In this document: one piece after another, positions 19,441-28,715 of the stretch
Layout of the letters: every line of letters begins with the position of its first letter
Position numbering within the stretch: the stretch's first letter is position 1
Origin: Ascoidea tarda (nom. inval.)
Lineage: Eukaryota; Ascomycota; Saccharomycetes; Ascoideales; Ascoideaceae
Length of the DNA: 32,550 bases
Direction: 5' to 3'
Assembly: GCA_030560485.1 (NCBI GenBank)
Contig: JAKTTS010000127.1
Location: 1 to 32,550 of the forward strand
Notes under the pieces: model-generated
Database searches by the model: none
Told to the model about the DNA's origin: nothing
Seen by the model: the letters and a program-made list of their open reading frames with translations, nothing else
Made by a program: the position numbers and the translations under genes

Positions 19441-19770
19441 CTTTGCATCTCCCACGAATCTATATGGATTTTTATTATTTGTAATTTGCTCATTTTTTTT
19501 TCTCTATATACCTTAATAAACAACCTATAATATTAGTTCTAATGGTTTTCTCAAGATTTTCAAAATGTTTCAATAAGGAAAATAAGTTCATTTTCATTTT
19601 TCTTCTCAGTGACTCAACGGACCTATAAATCAAAGTAAAGCTTTTGCATCACCGAAACAATAAAATTTTAATTATAAATTGGCATTCGAAATACCTCATC
19701 CAGAAATATTTCTTTGTCTCTTTTTTTCTTGTTTTTTTCCTAAACCTTCAAAAGCGTCAAAAATCTGGTC
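19441..19770 (+). promoter_or_regulatory. ARG8 upstream region with Gcn4 site TGACTCA
   Basis: A 330-base region between RBA50 and ARG8. The perfect Gcn4 response element TGACTCA is at 19610-19616, about 155 bases before the ARG8 start. This is the expected general amino-acid control site of an arginine-biosynthesis gene. A pyrimidine-rich tract (CTTTGTCTCTTTTTTTC) lies closer to the start. Confidence 0.72.
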
Positions 19771-21132
19771 ATGTTCAAGTCAACTGGAAAGAAATTGACT
19801 GTTTCTTCAGTCAATTTTGCAGGTAAACGACTTTTATCAACCTCAAAGGTCTTGTTCAATCTTAAATACCCAGTCACTCATCCTGATCCTGTTGATCAAA
19901 ACTCAAAAACTATCAAATTTATAAATGAAAATGTTCCATTTGCTGTCACTACTTATTCGAGACCAAGCCTAGTATTTACAAAGGGTGAAGGCTCATATTT
20001 ATGGGATCTAGAGGATCGTAAATATATCGACTTTACTGCTGGTATTGCTGTAACTGCCTTGGGACATGCCAATCCAAAAATTGCTGAAATTTTGTATGAA
20101 CAAGCAAAGACTCTTGTCCATTCGTCAAACTTGTACCACAATTTATACACAACTAAGTTGTCCAAAGATTTAGTAGACATTACAAAATCAACAGATGGTA
20201 TGGTAGATGCCTCAAGAGTTTTCTTGTGCAATTCTGGTACAGAAGCTAATGAGGCTGCTTTTAAATTCGCGAGAAAATATGGTACAACTAAAAATCCAGA
20301 AAAATACAACTTTATTACTTTCAATTCAAGTTTCCATGGTAGATCCATGGGCGCTTTATCATTGACTCCAAATCCCAAATATCAAAAACCCTATTCACCT
20401 TTAGTTCCTGGTGTAAAAGTTGCCAATCCTAATGATATTGAAAGTGTTAAGCAGTTAATAAACGAAAATACTTGTGGTGTCATAATAGAACCAATTCAAG
20501 GTGAAGGTGGTGTTAATTCTATAGATTCTGACTTCTTGGTTCATTTGAAACAATTATGTAACGAAAATGATGCAATTTTAATATATGATGAAATCCAATG
20601 TGGTTTAGGCAGAACAGGAAAATTATGGGCTCATTCGTATTTGCCAAAAGAGGCTCATCCTGATATTGTTACAATGGCTAAAGCCTTGGGCAATGGTTTT
20701 CCAATTGGCGCTACAATGGTGAGTGAAAAAGTAGAAAAGGTATTAAACGTCGGTGATCATGGTACAACTTATGGTGGAAATCCTTTGGGTTCAAGAGTTG
20801 GTCTCTATATGATTCATGAATTATCAAAACCTTTATTTTTAAAAGAAGTGAGCAGAAAATCCGATATTTTTGTTAAAAAATTAACCCAAATTCAGAAAAA
20901 ACACTCAAAAGAAATCTTGGAAGTTAGAGGTAAAGGTCTTTTATTAGGAATTAAATTGCAAAATAGTGAAACTATTGGAAAAATTATTGACGATTCAAGA
21001 AAAAGAGGCTTGTTGATTATTTCTGCTAGTGGTAATGTTATTAGATTTGTTCCTCCTTTGAACATCGACGATAGTGTTATCGAAGAGGGTTTGACTATTT
21101 TTGAGAAAGCAGTTGAAACTGTTTTGAACTAG
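19771..21132 (+). CDS. ARG8: Arg8, mitochondrial acetylornithine aminotransferase
   Basis: Arg8 is a PLP enzyme that converts N-acetylglutamate semialdehyde to N-acetylornithine in the mitochondrial matrix, in arginine and ornithine synthesis. The 453-residue product has a presequence (MFKSTGKKLTVSSVNFAGKR), then the class-III aminotransferase fold: FTAGIAVTALGHANP, FLCNSGTEANEAA, SFHGRSMGAL, EPIQGEGG, YDEIQCGLGRTG, and the PLP lysine K304 in TMAKALGNG. GTTYGGNPLG and IRFVPPLNI follow. It is intact and of usual length. A Gcn4 site lies upstream. It converges with DSC3. Confidence 0.96.
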   Translation: MFKSTGKKLTVSSVNFAGKRLLSTSKVLFNLKYPVTHPDPVDQNSKTIKFINENVPFAVTTYSRPSLVFTKGEGSYLWDLEDRKYIDFTAGIAVTALGHANPKIAEILYEQAKTLVHSSNLYHNLYTTKLSKDLVDITKSTDGMVDASRVFLCNSGTEANEAAFKFARKYGTTKNPEKYNFITFNSSFHGRSMGALSLTPNPKYQKPYSPLVPGVKVANPNDIESVKQLINENTCGVIIEPIQGEGGVNSIDSDFLVHLKQLCNENDAILIYDEIQCGLGRTGKLWAHSYLPKEAHPDIVTMAKALGNGFPIGATMVSEKVEKVLNVGDHGTTYGGNPLGSRVGLYMIHELSKPLFLKEVSRKSDIFVKKLTQIQKKHSKEILEVRGKGLLLGIKLQNSETIGKIIDDSRKRGLLIISASGNVIRFVPPLNIDDSVIEEGLTIFEKAVETVLN

Positions 21133-21277
21133 ACGAACTAATAATTTTCATATCTCCAAAACCTTTTTATTTTTCTTTTTTATTTGTTCATTTGAGTGGG
21201 GAAAAAATGAAATACATTAAAATAAAATAAATTAAATTAAATTAAATTAAATTAAAATAAACACTTTTACGATACCA
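21133..21277. repeat. Convergent 3' intergenic (ARG8 / DSC3) with AATTA pentamer repeat
   Basis: About five AATTA pentamers lie at 21229-21254, next to AAAATA-type repeats. This is the same pentamer seen between the convergent ends of the SLX4-like gene and SYS1 (1341-1360). Confidence 0.75.
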
Positions 21278-22273
21278 TTATACCCAATTACGAAGCAAAC
21301 AAAATGTAAAATTTGTTATTAAACCCCCAATAATAGCCATTTTCTGTCTTTTACTTATCATAAATTCTTCTCTTAAGAAAAATAAACTCAACACTCCAAG
21401 CAAACAACCCATTAACATACCAATTAGTAAATCTTGGTTTGATCCTAGTACATTATTATTCATTGCAACCATATTTAGTTGGTCATCGGGTTCATTGGCA
21501 CCATTATCCATCCACCTTTCTTCCAACTGTCTGATATCATTGATTTCGGTTGGATTGCTTGCTCTAAAATTTGGATCGTCTTCAGTATTCAAATCAATGC
21601 CATGTTCAGTTTCAAACAGATCGTTAACAGTATTTGATAATCCAGTTGTTGAAGAAAATCCATATATGTTTCTAAACTGCGCTCTTAAGTCGTTGATTTC
21701 TTGGTCTGTAAACCCTTGAGATCTTAACCTATCAAAACCAACTGGTGCAGGAGTAGTTGATTTTACTTGCTCTTTTGAGTCCATTATGTCTTCTTGTCTC
21801 AATTCTTCGGGAGTTAAGTCTGACCCTATTAAACAATGTATATATAATTTATGGATCTGTTCTTGCTCGCTTGCAGAATCACTTGTTGTTTCCTTATCCT
21901 TCCCTTTCACTTCTGCCTTTCTATTATCATCGGATTGGTTATTGGGGCCATTGTATAGGAAATTGTCAAATTTTGTCAATTCGTTCTGCAAGTTTACCTT
22001 TTCGTTTATGATTTTACCATTATAAATAAACCTCAATCTTTTGCTATGGGTGTTTTCATTATTGTACTGTCTTACTTTGACTCTAAGATATCTGTTATCA
22101 ATTAGCGATAGTTCCTGCTGGGAGTTGATTGGGATTATCAAATCGGGTATTTGTGCGTTTGAAAACCTGATGTGGATCTCGATATAATTGTTACTGGAAA
22201 CAGAAACAGCATTGGGAATGACTGAACCAGAAGCATTTTGATTATATAAAGGTAGCAAGTTGTTGTTTGCCAT
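21278..22273 (-). CDS. DSC3: Dsc3-like subunit of the Golgi/endosomal Dsc E3 ubiquitin ligase complex
   Basis: Dsc3 is a membrane subunit of the Dsc ubiquitin-ligase complex, which ubiquitinates Golgi and endosomal membrane proteins (and SREBP in fission yeast). The 331-residue product has an N-terminal ubiquitin-like domain at about 30-90 (IEIHIRFSNAQI, LRFIYNGKIINEK), continued by HKLYIHCLIGSDLT after an insert. The characteristic linker GFDRLRSQGFTDQEINDLR follows. Two C-terminal hydrophobic segments (about 284-305 and 311-331) separated by a basic loop end the protein. The start at ATG 22271-22273 is the first in frame. Its length is slightly above yeast Dsc3 (about 290) because of an acidic, Asn-rich insert in the ubiquitin-like region. 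Confidence 0.85.
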   Translation of the reverse strand: MANNNLLPLYNQNASGSVIPNAVSVSSNNYIEIHIRFSNAQIPDLIIPINSQQELSLIDNRYLRVKVRQYNNENTHSKRLRFIYNGKIINEKVNLQNELTKFDNFLYNGPNNQSDDNRKAEVKGKDKETTSDSASEQEQIHKLYIHCLIGSDLTPEELRQEDIMDSKEQVKSTTPAPVGFDRLRSQGFTDQEINDLRAQFRNIYGFSSTTGLSNTVNDLFETEHGIDLNTEDDPNFRASNPTEINDIRQLEERWMDNGANEPDDQLNMVAMNNNVLGSNQDLLIGMLMGCLLGVLSLFFLREEFMISKRQKMAIIGGLITNFTFCLLRNWV

Positions 22274-22847
22274 TTTTGTGAAAGATAAGGTATATCATCT
22301 CATCTTGTGGAGGAACAAAGCAGGAGATTTGATCTCGCTTTTATACTACAAGAGGCCGGGTAAATTGGGCTGTATTGTATTGTATTATATTATATTACAT
22401 TATATTATATTACATTATATTATATTGAATGAAAAGAAGGAAAGAAAGAAAAGGTAAATATCATTAAAATGTAATTGTAAAACTATAAGCTAAGAAGTGC
22501 AAAAAAAAAGGTTTATGTGATGTAAAATATAACTTACAAAAATAAAGTAATAACACAAAATGTATAAAAGTAAAAGAAGTTAAGAATTGTTTAGGAATAA
22601 TTTGTGGAATGAGTGGAAAAATTAACAAGATTAAAAAAAAACTACCAAAAGCTATAAAACAATAAAAATGGTTTGCTTAAAAGTATGCAAAATATATGAG
22701 ATATAAAAAAAAAAACGAAAAAAAAAATGAAGAGAAAAAGAAGAAAAAAAATATGCAATAAACTTTAGGCCCAAACCAAAATCAGAGAAAATATAATACA
22801 AAATCAAGGTTTCTTAAAAAAACAACAGGCTTAGTACAATATGAAAG
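22274..22847. other. Intergenic: DSC3 promoter and 3' flank of the first velvet-like gene, with ATATT/ACATT repeats
   Basis: Bases about 22371-22428 are a TA-rich array built from TATATTATATTACAT units. The rest is purine-rich and AT-rich, with A-runs at about 22500 and 22705-22750. Short ORFs here show no similarity. The 3' untranslated region of the first velvet-like gene probably occupies the right part. Confidence 0.6.
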
Positions 22848-24176
22848 TCAGTTTATAAGGCCATATAAATTCAAGTCCATATAGTTATAGTTAGAATATT
22901 GATCATTTTTGAATTGAGCTTCAGGTTCATTCATTACCCTAAAGCCGGTATCAAAATTGAGAAGGTTATTGTTATTGTTATTACTATTGGTATTGCTGAT
23001 GTTGATGTTGATGTTTTTGTTGTTGTTGTTAGTAGTAGTAGTAGTATTAGTAGTAGTGGTGGTAGTGGTATTATTTTGATCAAGTATATTTGGGAATTGA
23101 ATTCCATTAGCATGATTTGGGGATGATGAATCATAAGTCATCGGGGAGGAATATAGAGAAGATGAAGCCGAAGCAGGTGTAATCGATCTTGACTCTTGAA
23201 GGAGGTTGAAATGGGGAGAAAAATAAGATTCATCTAATGGTTTAAAAGAGCTGGCTATTTGAGGGCATGTAAGAATGGAACCATTTAATTTGTTGGCTCT
23301 AATTAAAGGTGCAGTTGATATGTTGGTGTTGGTAGGAGCAGAAGCAGCAATATGAAGGGAGGCAGAGGTTGAAGAGTTTAAGGCAGAGTTTCCGTTGAAA
23401 AGAAAGTTGTAGTTGTTGTAAGCAAATGGTAGGGATGGGTGGTTAGGCATTGGCTCTTGAATGTCATTTACTTCATTTTTGTATGAGTTTGAAGCAGGAT
23501 TGGAATTGGAATTGGGATTATTTGTAAAAGAGTCATTTGAATCGGAGATTAACAAATCTTGATTTATATTTTTTTGGGGAGAGCTTTTAACATTGTTGAA
23601 AAAGTTTTCGACTGAATCGTCAAAGATTTGATTTAAATCAGTTGATTTTGTAGGCTGGATTTGTTTATAAGCGACTTTTGAAATTTTTCCAGCGTTCAAG
23701 GTGAGATCAGGTTTACCATAAAGAGTTCTGGTTGTAACAATTTTAATATCTTTAACTTGACTTTCAATGAAGACCCAATTTTTGGATAAAATGTTTGAGT
23801 TTTCAATTTTGACGTCGACTAGTTTATATAGTTGATATTCGATTTTATAATTGCCGATTTTAGTAAAATGTAAATCTGGGAATTCAAATACAATTGCATT
23901 TTTATCTTCGTCATATCTGCCAGTAGAAGATTTGTTACCTTTTAATTCGCAGTCCCTGATGTTGTTAGAAGTATTAGAATCAGTCTTCAATTGAACAAGA
24001 ACAATGTAGTTTTCATTGATAGTAGAAGAGATATTGGCATTCGAGTCAGTATCGTTGACATATAAACAAGCAAAAGGATTTAATTTTCTGATGGATATTT
24101 TGCCTTTTTGTCTGTAGGACTTTGGGCCAAGCTTTGGCTGTTCAACTAATAGAGTGTATGTAATTGAGTTTTTCAT
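22848..24176 (-). CDS. Velvet-domain-like putative transcription regulator 1
   Basis: The 442-residue product has a conserved N-terminal domain (about 6-160) and a low-complexity Asn/Ser/Thr tail. The domain follows the order of the fungal velvet domain. Its blocks are YTLLVEQPKLGPKSYRQKGK, corresponding to Y.L.V.QQP..AR.CG.GEKDRR, then YIVLVQL, then LKGNKSSTGRY, then FEFPDLHFTKIGNYKIEYQL, corresponding to the hallmark F(V/A)FPDLS.R.EG.(Y/F)R..F.L, and IKIVTTRTLYGKP, corresponding to PFTVYSAKKFPG. Velvet proteins (VeA, VelB, VosA, Ryp2/3) are NF-kB-like DNA-binding regulators of development. A paralogue lies 4.5 kb away. No clear nuclear localisation signal is seen. The upstream intergenic region is very long, as is usual for switch regulators. 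This assignment rests on motif comparison by eye; a different immunoglobulin-like DNA-binding family is possible. Confidence 0.7.
   Translation of the reverse strand: MKNSITYTLLVEQPKLGPKSYRQKGKISIRKLNPFACLYVNDTDSNANISSTINENYIVLVQLKTDSNTSNNIRDCELKGNKSSTGRYDEDKNAIVFEFPDLHFTKIGNYKIEYQLYKLVDVKIENSNILSKNWVFIESQVKDIKIVTTRTLYGKPDLTLNAGKISKVAYKQIQPTKSTDLNQIFDDSVENFFNNVKSSPQKNINQDLLISDSNDSFTNNPNSNSNPASNSYKNEVNDIQEPMPNHPSLPFAYNNYNFLFNGNSALNSSTSASLHIAASAPTNTNISTAPLIRANKLNGSILTCPQIASSFKPLDESYFSPHFNLLQESRSITPASASSSLYSSPMTYDSSSPNHANGIQFPNILDQNNTTTTTTTNTTTTTNNNNKNININISNTNSNNNNNNLLNFDTGFRVMNEPEAQFKNDQYSNYNYMDLNLYGLIN
22955..23075 (-). repeat. Asn/Thr-coding trinucleotide tracts in velvet-like gene 1
   Basis: On the plus strand these are runs of GTTATT, GTTGAT, GTTGTT and GTAGTA-type triplets. 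They encode Asn- and Thr-rich stretches (TTTTTTNTTTTTNNNN-like) in the tail of the protein. They are probably disordered and length-variable. Confidence 0.75.
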
Positions 24177-25249
24177 GTTAAAGAAGGTAGGGGGAGTAGG
24201 GGGGAAAGAATAGAGAATATATAAGGATACAGGGGAATAAGGATAACAAGGATAACAAGGATAACAAGGATAACAAGAATAACAAGGACAACAAGGACAA
24301 CAAGGACAAAAAGGATATTAAGGAGAAGAAAACTAAAGGGGGTAATATAATAAGAGAGGTTATATATAATAGTTTAGAAAGAGATTGGTAGACAATTTTG
24401 GTTTTTTAAAATTAAAACTAAATAAAAATTGGAGGGAAAAGAGTAAATATATAAGAAATTTTTTGCTATAGATTTAGAGAAATGTTTAGTTAACAGTGTA
24501 GAATTAAATTCGCAATTGCTAAAAAATAATTTCCAAGTCTCAACGGTTTTAGGCAGATAAAGTTTTTGATTCAAGAAAAGATGTGATTTTGCACTTATTA
24601 GCTAAATTAGTTAGATTAGTTAAGAGACATTAACACGTCCTTTTTATTCTGATTAATAAAAAAATGCATTTTTAGAATAAGAATTGAGAAAAGCAAAAGA
24701 ATATTTGGATTTTAGGAAAATTGAGACTAAAAAACTGGAAACAAAACGCAGGAATTGCAAAAGTGCTGTAAGGAATTGCAATTTGTTTGTAAAAAATACC
24801 CAAAGAAATAAAACCAGTAAAACCGTTTGGGAATCTCTGCAGGTGTTCGAACTAAAAAGCTGCTATCAGAAGAAAACCGTTTTTTTTGATTGTCATCTAG
24901 TTCCTCCAAATTTCTTGTTACAAATTTAAAATGCTTTCTTGAAATGAATTTAGAAGTACAAGTAGCATGAAATGGAGAGAGTAAGTAGTCATTAACAAGA
25001 GTAGGTTTAAGCTTGCAAACGATTATCGCCAAAAGATTCTAAATCATTTTAGAGATTGCATAGAATGAAAGGAAACAGAAATGAGTGAAGAAAATAAGCT
25101 GAAATTACTGGAGGTGATGTATTGCCGTTGCAGAAAACAAAACGAGAAAAACACGTTTTTTTGCTCAGCACCGTTTTTAATTTCATTTGACACCAACGGT
25201 TTGTAAATAATAAAGTGTTTTTCCAGTTTTGCTGCTGATAAGAAGCTGG
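24177..25249. other. Upstream region of velvet-like gene 1 with 9-bp minisatellite
   Basis: There is no convincing gene in this kilobase. Eight 9-base units (GGATAACAA, grading into GGACAACAA) fill 24241-24312, preceded and followed by diverged copies. The short open frames at 24684-24929 and 24727-25032 begin with non-ATG codons or overlap each other. This region probably holds the promoter and leader of the first velvet-like gene. Confidence 0.55.
24232..24321. repeat. 9-bp tandem repeat GGATAACAA
   Basis: Four perfect GGATAACAA units are followed by GAATAACAA, two GGACAACAA and one GGACAAAAA unit, with degenerate flanking copies. The array lies about 65 bases upstream of the first velvet-like ATG, so on that gene's strand it is TTGTTATCC repeated in the promoter or leader. 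Confidence 0.9.
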
Positions 25250-25790
25250 CGTTAACTTTAGCCTAAGGGGTCTCGCCAGCTGAAACGACATGGGGAAGAA
25301 GCAGAGCCAGCTAAAACCTTCGTCCTGCTTCATCGCTCTCAACTGGAGCAGCAGCTTCTGCTTATTAGCAGAGTGCAAACCAGCAGCTGTTTCCTGTGCT
25401 GTTGCTGCCCCTAAGGAAGCTCCTACCACGCCGGCCAAAACCCCTGGGAAGGAGCCAGACGGGCCCTGTGAAAACAGGAAAGTGCCAGGCCTGCGGAAGC
25501 CGAGAAAGCAAGCCGGGCAAGCAAGCCTCCCGCAGCGTTGAACAGACACTCGCTTCTGGTATTGTAGGTCTGGAAGCAGCTGTGGTGTGTGACATCATTT
25601 TCCCGCAAAAGTAGGCTGTACAGCGAACACAAACGTCCCAAACCGTCCTGGTTCCACAGCGCTGTTCCCATTGCTGCGGCAAACACCGCTCCCACTTTCA
25701 GATCTCTACACGTGATGCATCTTCCTAAACCAAGAGCTCTTCGATCTTTTTGTCCACATCTCAACGTTTTCTGTCAAGCGGCTCGACACG
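25250..25790. promoter_or_regulatory. Orphan GC-rich island with CACGTG and GCTTCTGCTT
   Basis: This stretch of about 540 bases is clearly GC-richer than its surroundings and has many overlapping open frames on both strands, none recognisable. It carries GCTTCTGCTT (25354-25363) and CACGTGAT (25709-25716, the complement of ATCACGTG). Both motifs are found at the starts of SEC17, RBA50 and NDUFAF5 here. The likeliest reading is a promoter-type element for a long-leader transcript of velvet-like gene 1, or for an unannotated non-coding or spliced RNA. Confidence 0.45.
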
Positions 25791-28715
25791 GAATTATTGC
25801 AAATGGAGCGGTTGCGATTGTGGGTCTTATTGGTGTGGTAGGAACTAGTTTGGGGTTCTTTTTCTGCTGGAGACTGTTTTGCTGCTTCTGTATTTCCCAG
25901 TTTCTTTCTTCAGGTGTTTTGAGTGGCTTCTGTCAGTATGTGATGCTCTTAGGACGTGCTAAAAAAACCCAGAAAACGAAAATGTGAACTATCATGGTTT
26001 CAAAATGCAAGGAATTTATTACAACTGTTATTAACTTAAAATTCACTTTCCAAAAACCATCCCGAATTGACTTGACTGCTTATTCCGTCTCTCTGTCTTT
26101 GATTATCATGTCATGTCATACCATATCATTTCAATCTCATTTCAATTTCATTTTAATGAACCTATTCTCTTTAGTTCTCTACTCTTTTTCTTAACGCCTC
26201 TAAAATCCTTTCTGTTTCTGGTCCAAAACAATTACTCAATCCAATATTGCTCACCAAAAATAAAATTATACACATCAAATCAACATTTACTTCTATATTT
26301 TGAAACGTTTTCAATTGAAATAAACAAATGAAAAAAAAAGATATCTATTTTCAAACTGATATTGCATTTACCCATCTTTTTTGATTGCCAGTTATCACTC
26401 TATATCTATCAAGTCTTTGCTAAAATTTTATTCAATTTCAATTATACTTTAAATTAATTCAACCCAACCTACTCCTGATTCAATTGCCTGATTTATTGCC
26501 AATGTGTATATAAAAAACGGTTATTCCCATATGTTCGTTTATTTCCTTTTAACTCTGGATAACCTAATATTATTTTTTATAGCCCATTAATTCTTTATTA
26601 ATTGATTCAAATTCTTATTTATAATTTCATTTATTATTTATTCTTATAACTTAACAAGGTTTTTCTTTCTTGAGAACATTTATCGTTTTTTTCACTAACC
26701 AGACTCTGTATCGAATGTTTTTTTTTAAATCATTCTAAAACTTGTATTATTTTAATTTTGTTCCCAATATATATTTTACTATAACTTGTTATCGCAAAAT
26801 TTAAAAAATCTCTATAAAATTATAAACTCTATTGTGTTGGCCTATATCATTTATAAATAAATATATATCCTTAATATCAAATTTCATATTTCATATTTCA
26901 CATTTCATATTGTTAATCCCAATTCTACAATTCCAATTTTGAAACACCTGCGAATGAAGCAAAAGTGTTGTTTAAAACATTGCAAAATCCTCTATTGATC
27001 ACTATTATATCTGTATTTGACTATCGACTCTCTAGACCAATATTTCAAGTGTCATAATAAAAATTATTTATCTTCAGATCTTGGCAACAGTTCATTATCT
27101 GCCACTTTTGTCGCCGGTGTTTTGGAATACAGGGTGTTGGATGTCCAATGTTGTATTACGTAACAATGCTCACAATGATTGGTAAGCATCGCAGCTGCTA
27201 TATTCATATACAGTACAATCTTATTACTCTACAAATCTTGCCACCACTAAACTTATAACATTTTCCAAAATCCAAATTGCACCATTGGAAAGTGTTTATT
27301 TTATTTACTTTTTTTTTCTTCAGATGCCCACAAAATACTGCTATAATGCGTTTACTGTGCTATATTTGACGTTTTATATGTCTTCTCAAATCCTAATGTA
27401 GTCCGATTCATTTGAAATAATCTTTAAAATCTAATGCATTCTTTTATCTCTATTTGTTTCTATAAAGTAAATTTGATTTCTATACTTTTGGAAATCAAGT
27501 TGGAATTAAAAAATTTAAATCACATATGCCAACCCATAAACTAATGACACACTTTTTTTTGTTATATTCAGTTTTCGCTCAGTATATATTATCATATCAT
27601 TCCAGATCACATTGCCCAAATAATGTGCAAAATATCAAACACACTTGACATAAAATCATCATTATCTCAAGTTCTTTTTAATCAAAAAAACCAGCGACAA
27701 AGAAACATTTATATTCTGTCTTTGATTTTCTATCTATAGACATCCTGCCAGTGTCTTTGTCTATTTTTAAACACTGCAAATTTTGCAATGTGTTTTATTT
27801 TATTTAGCTGGACCCAATTCGCTCACTGATTGCGCAAAGAACCCAGAACAGCTTATTGGTCAGTTAATGCCAATCAACAGTACAAGATGGTTTTGAGTAT
27901 TCTGTTTGATGGAATCAACCTCTGCTCTACTACCTTGAATGCTATTCCTCCGACTTTTGTAGAAACTAAAAGTCGCCCAAATTGTCAAAATATGCTCCGA
28001 AAATGATTGACGTTTTCACAAAAATTCAAGTAATATTGTGTCGTTTTATGTCACATCAGAATAATATTGCCGTTGGGCATAATTTTATTCACCAAACATT
28101 CAGTTTGATGTACTTATTTGATAAATGGCGCTCAAAACTATTTCTCTGATATTCAAATATTGGCAACTTAATAATGTCCAATAATGCCCAACTGATTCAG
28201 CTGTTTTAGTTGATTCAATCAATTTTCTCTTCTAACTCCTCAATTCTCTTAACATGTTAGATTTTATTCGGCTTCAGTAAAAATACTAACTGCTTTCGTT
28301 TCTTGATAGGCATCAATTTCTCGTAAACGAATGCTTCATTTTGCTCAATTTAATTTCCTTCACTTTATTATCCACTAGTAATGTTTAAAAATAGCTTTAA
28401 TACATCAAAAAAAAAAAAGGAAAAAATTGAACGATATTGATTAAAAACTAATTTTCGAAAAATTTTAAATAATAAGATGCGAATGTTTTGCGCTAAGAGA
28501 TTGTTTAAAACCAACTGATTTGATGTTCCAGACTCTTTTTCCAATGACGAGCCAGGCTGGATGGTTAGAAAATGAGGTTTGAGATGATGATCCAAATAAA
28601 ATAATAAACGCTCTGAAAAAAAGTAATAAAAAAGCTATAAAAAATTAAAATGAATGAAAAAGAACTGAATAAAAACAAAAGATAAAAAATCCATGAAAAC
28701 AAGTGAAAAACATAA
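25791..28715. other. 2.9-kb gene-free AT-rich region between velvet-like genes
   Basis: I find no credible protein gene. The longest ATG-started frames are short and lack similarity. Visible structure includes four tandem 7-mers ATTTCAT/ATTTCAC (26881-26908) and a CATTTCAAT-type cluster at 26103-26155. GCCCAA occurs four times in either orientation between 27614 and 28191. A near-duplicated ATAATGYCCAA lies at 28170-28191. No point-centromere CDEI-AT-CDEIII arrangement was seen. The region probably combines the 3' flank of velvet-like gene 2 with distal regulatory DNA. Confidence 0.5.

Noticed and set aside
24844-24852. GTTCGAAC resembling a tRNA B box
   Set aside because: No matching A box, acceptor stem or anticodon arm could be built around it.
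25049-25987. Several open frames of 60-166 codons on both strands in the GC-rich island
   Set aside because: Most begin with TTG or GTG, they overlap in four frames, and none shows a family motif. Low stop-codon frequency in GC-rich DNA explains them. The one ATG-started frame (25290-25541, 83 codons) has no recognisable feature.
25791-28715. Centromere in the large gene-free region
   Set aside because: I saw no CDEI-AT-CDEIII arrangement, inverted repeats or large arrays. An epigenetic regional centromere cannot be tested from sequence alone.
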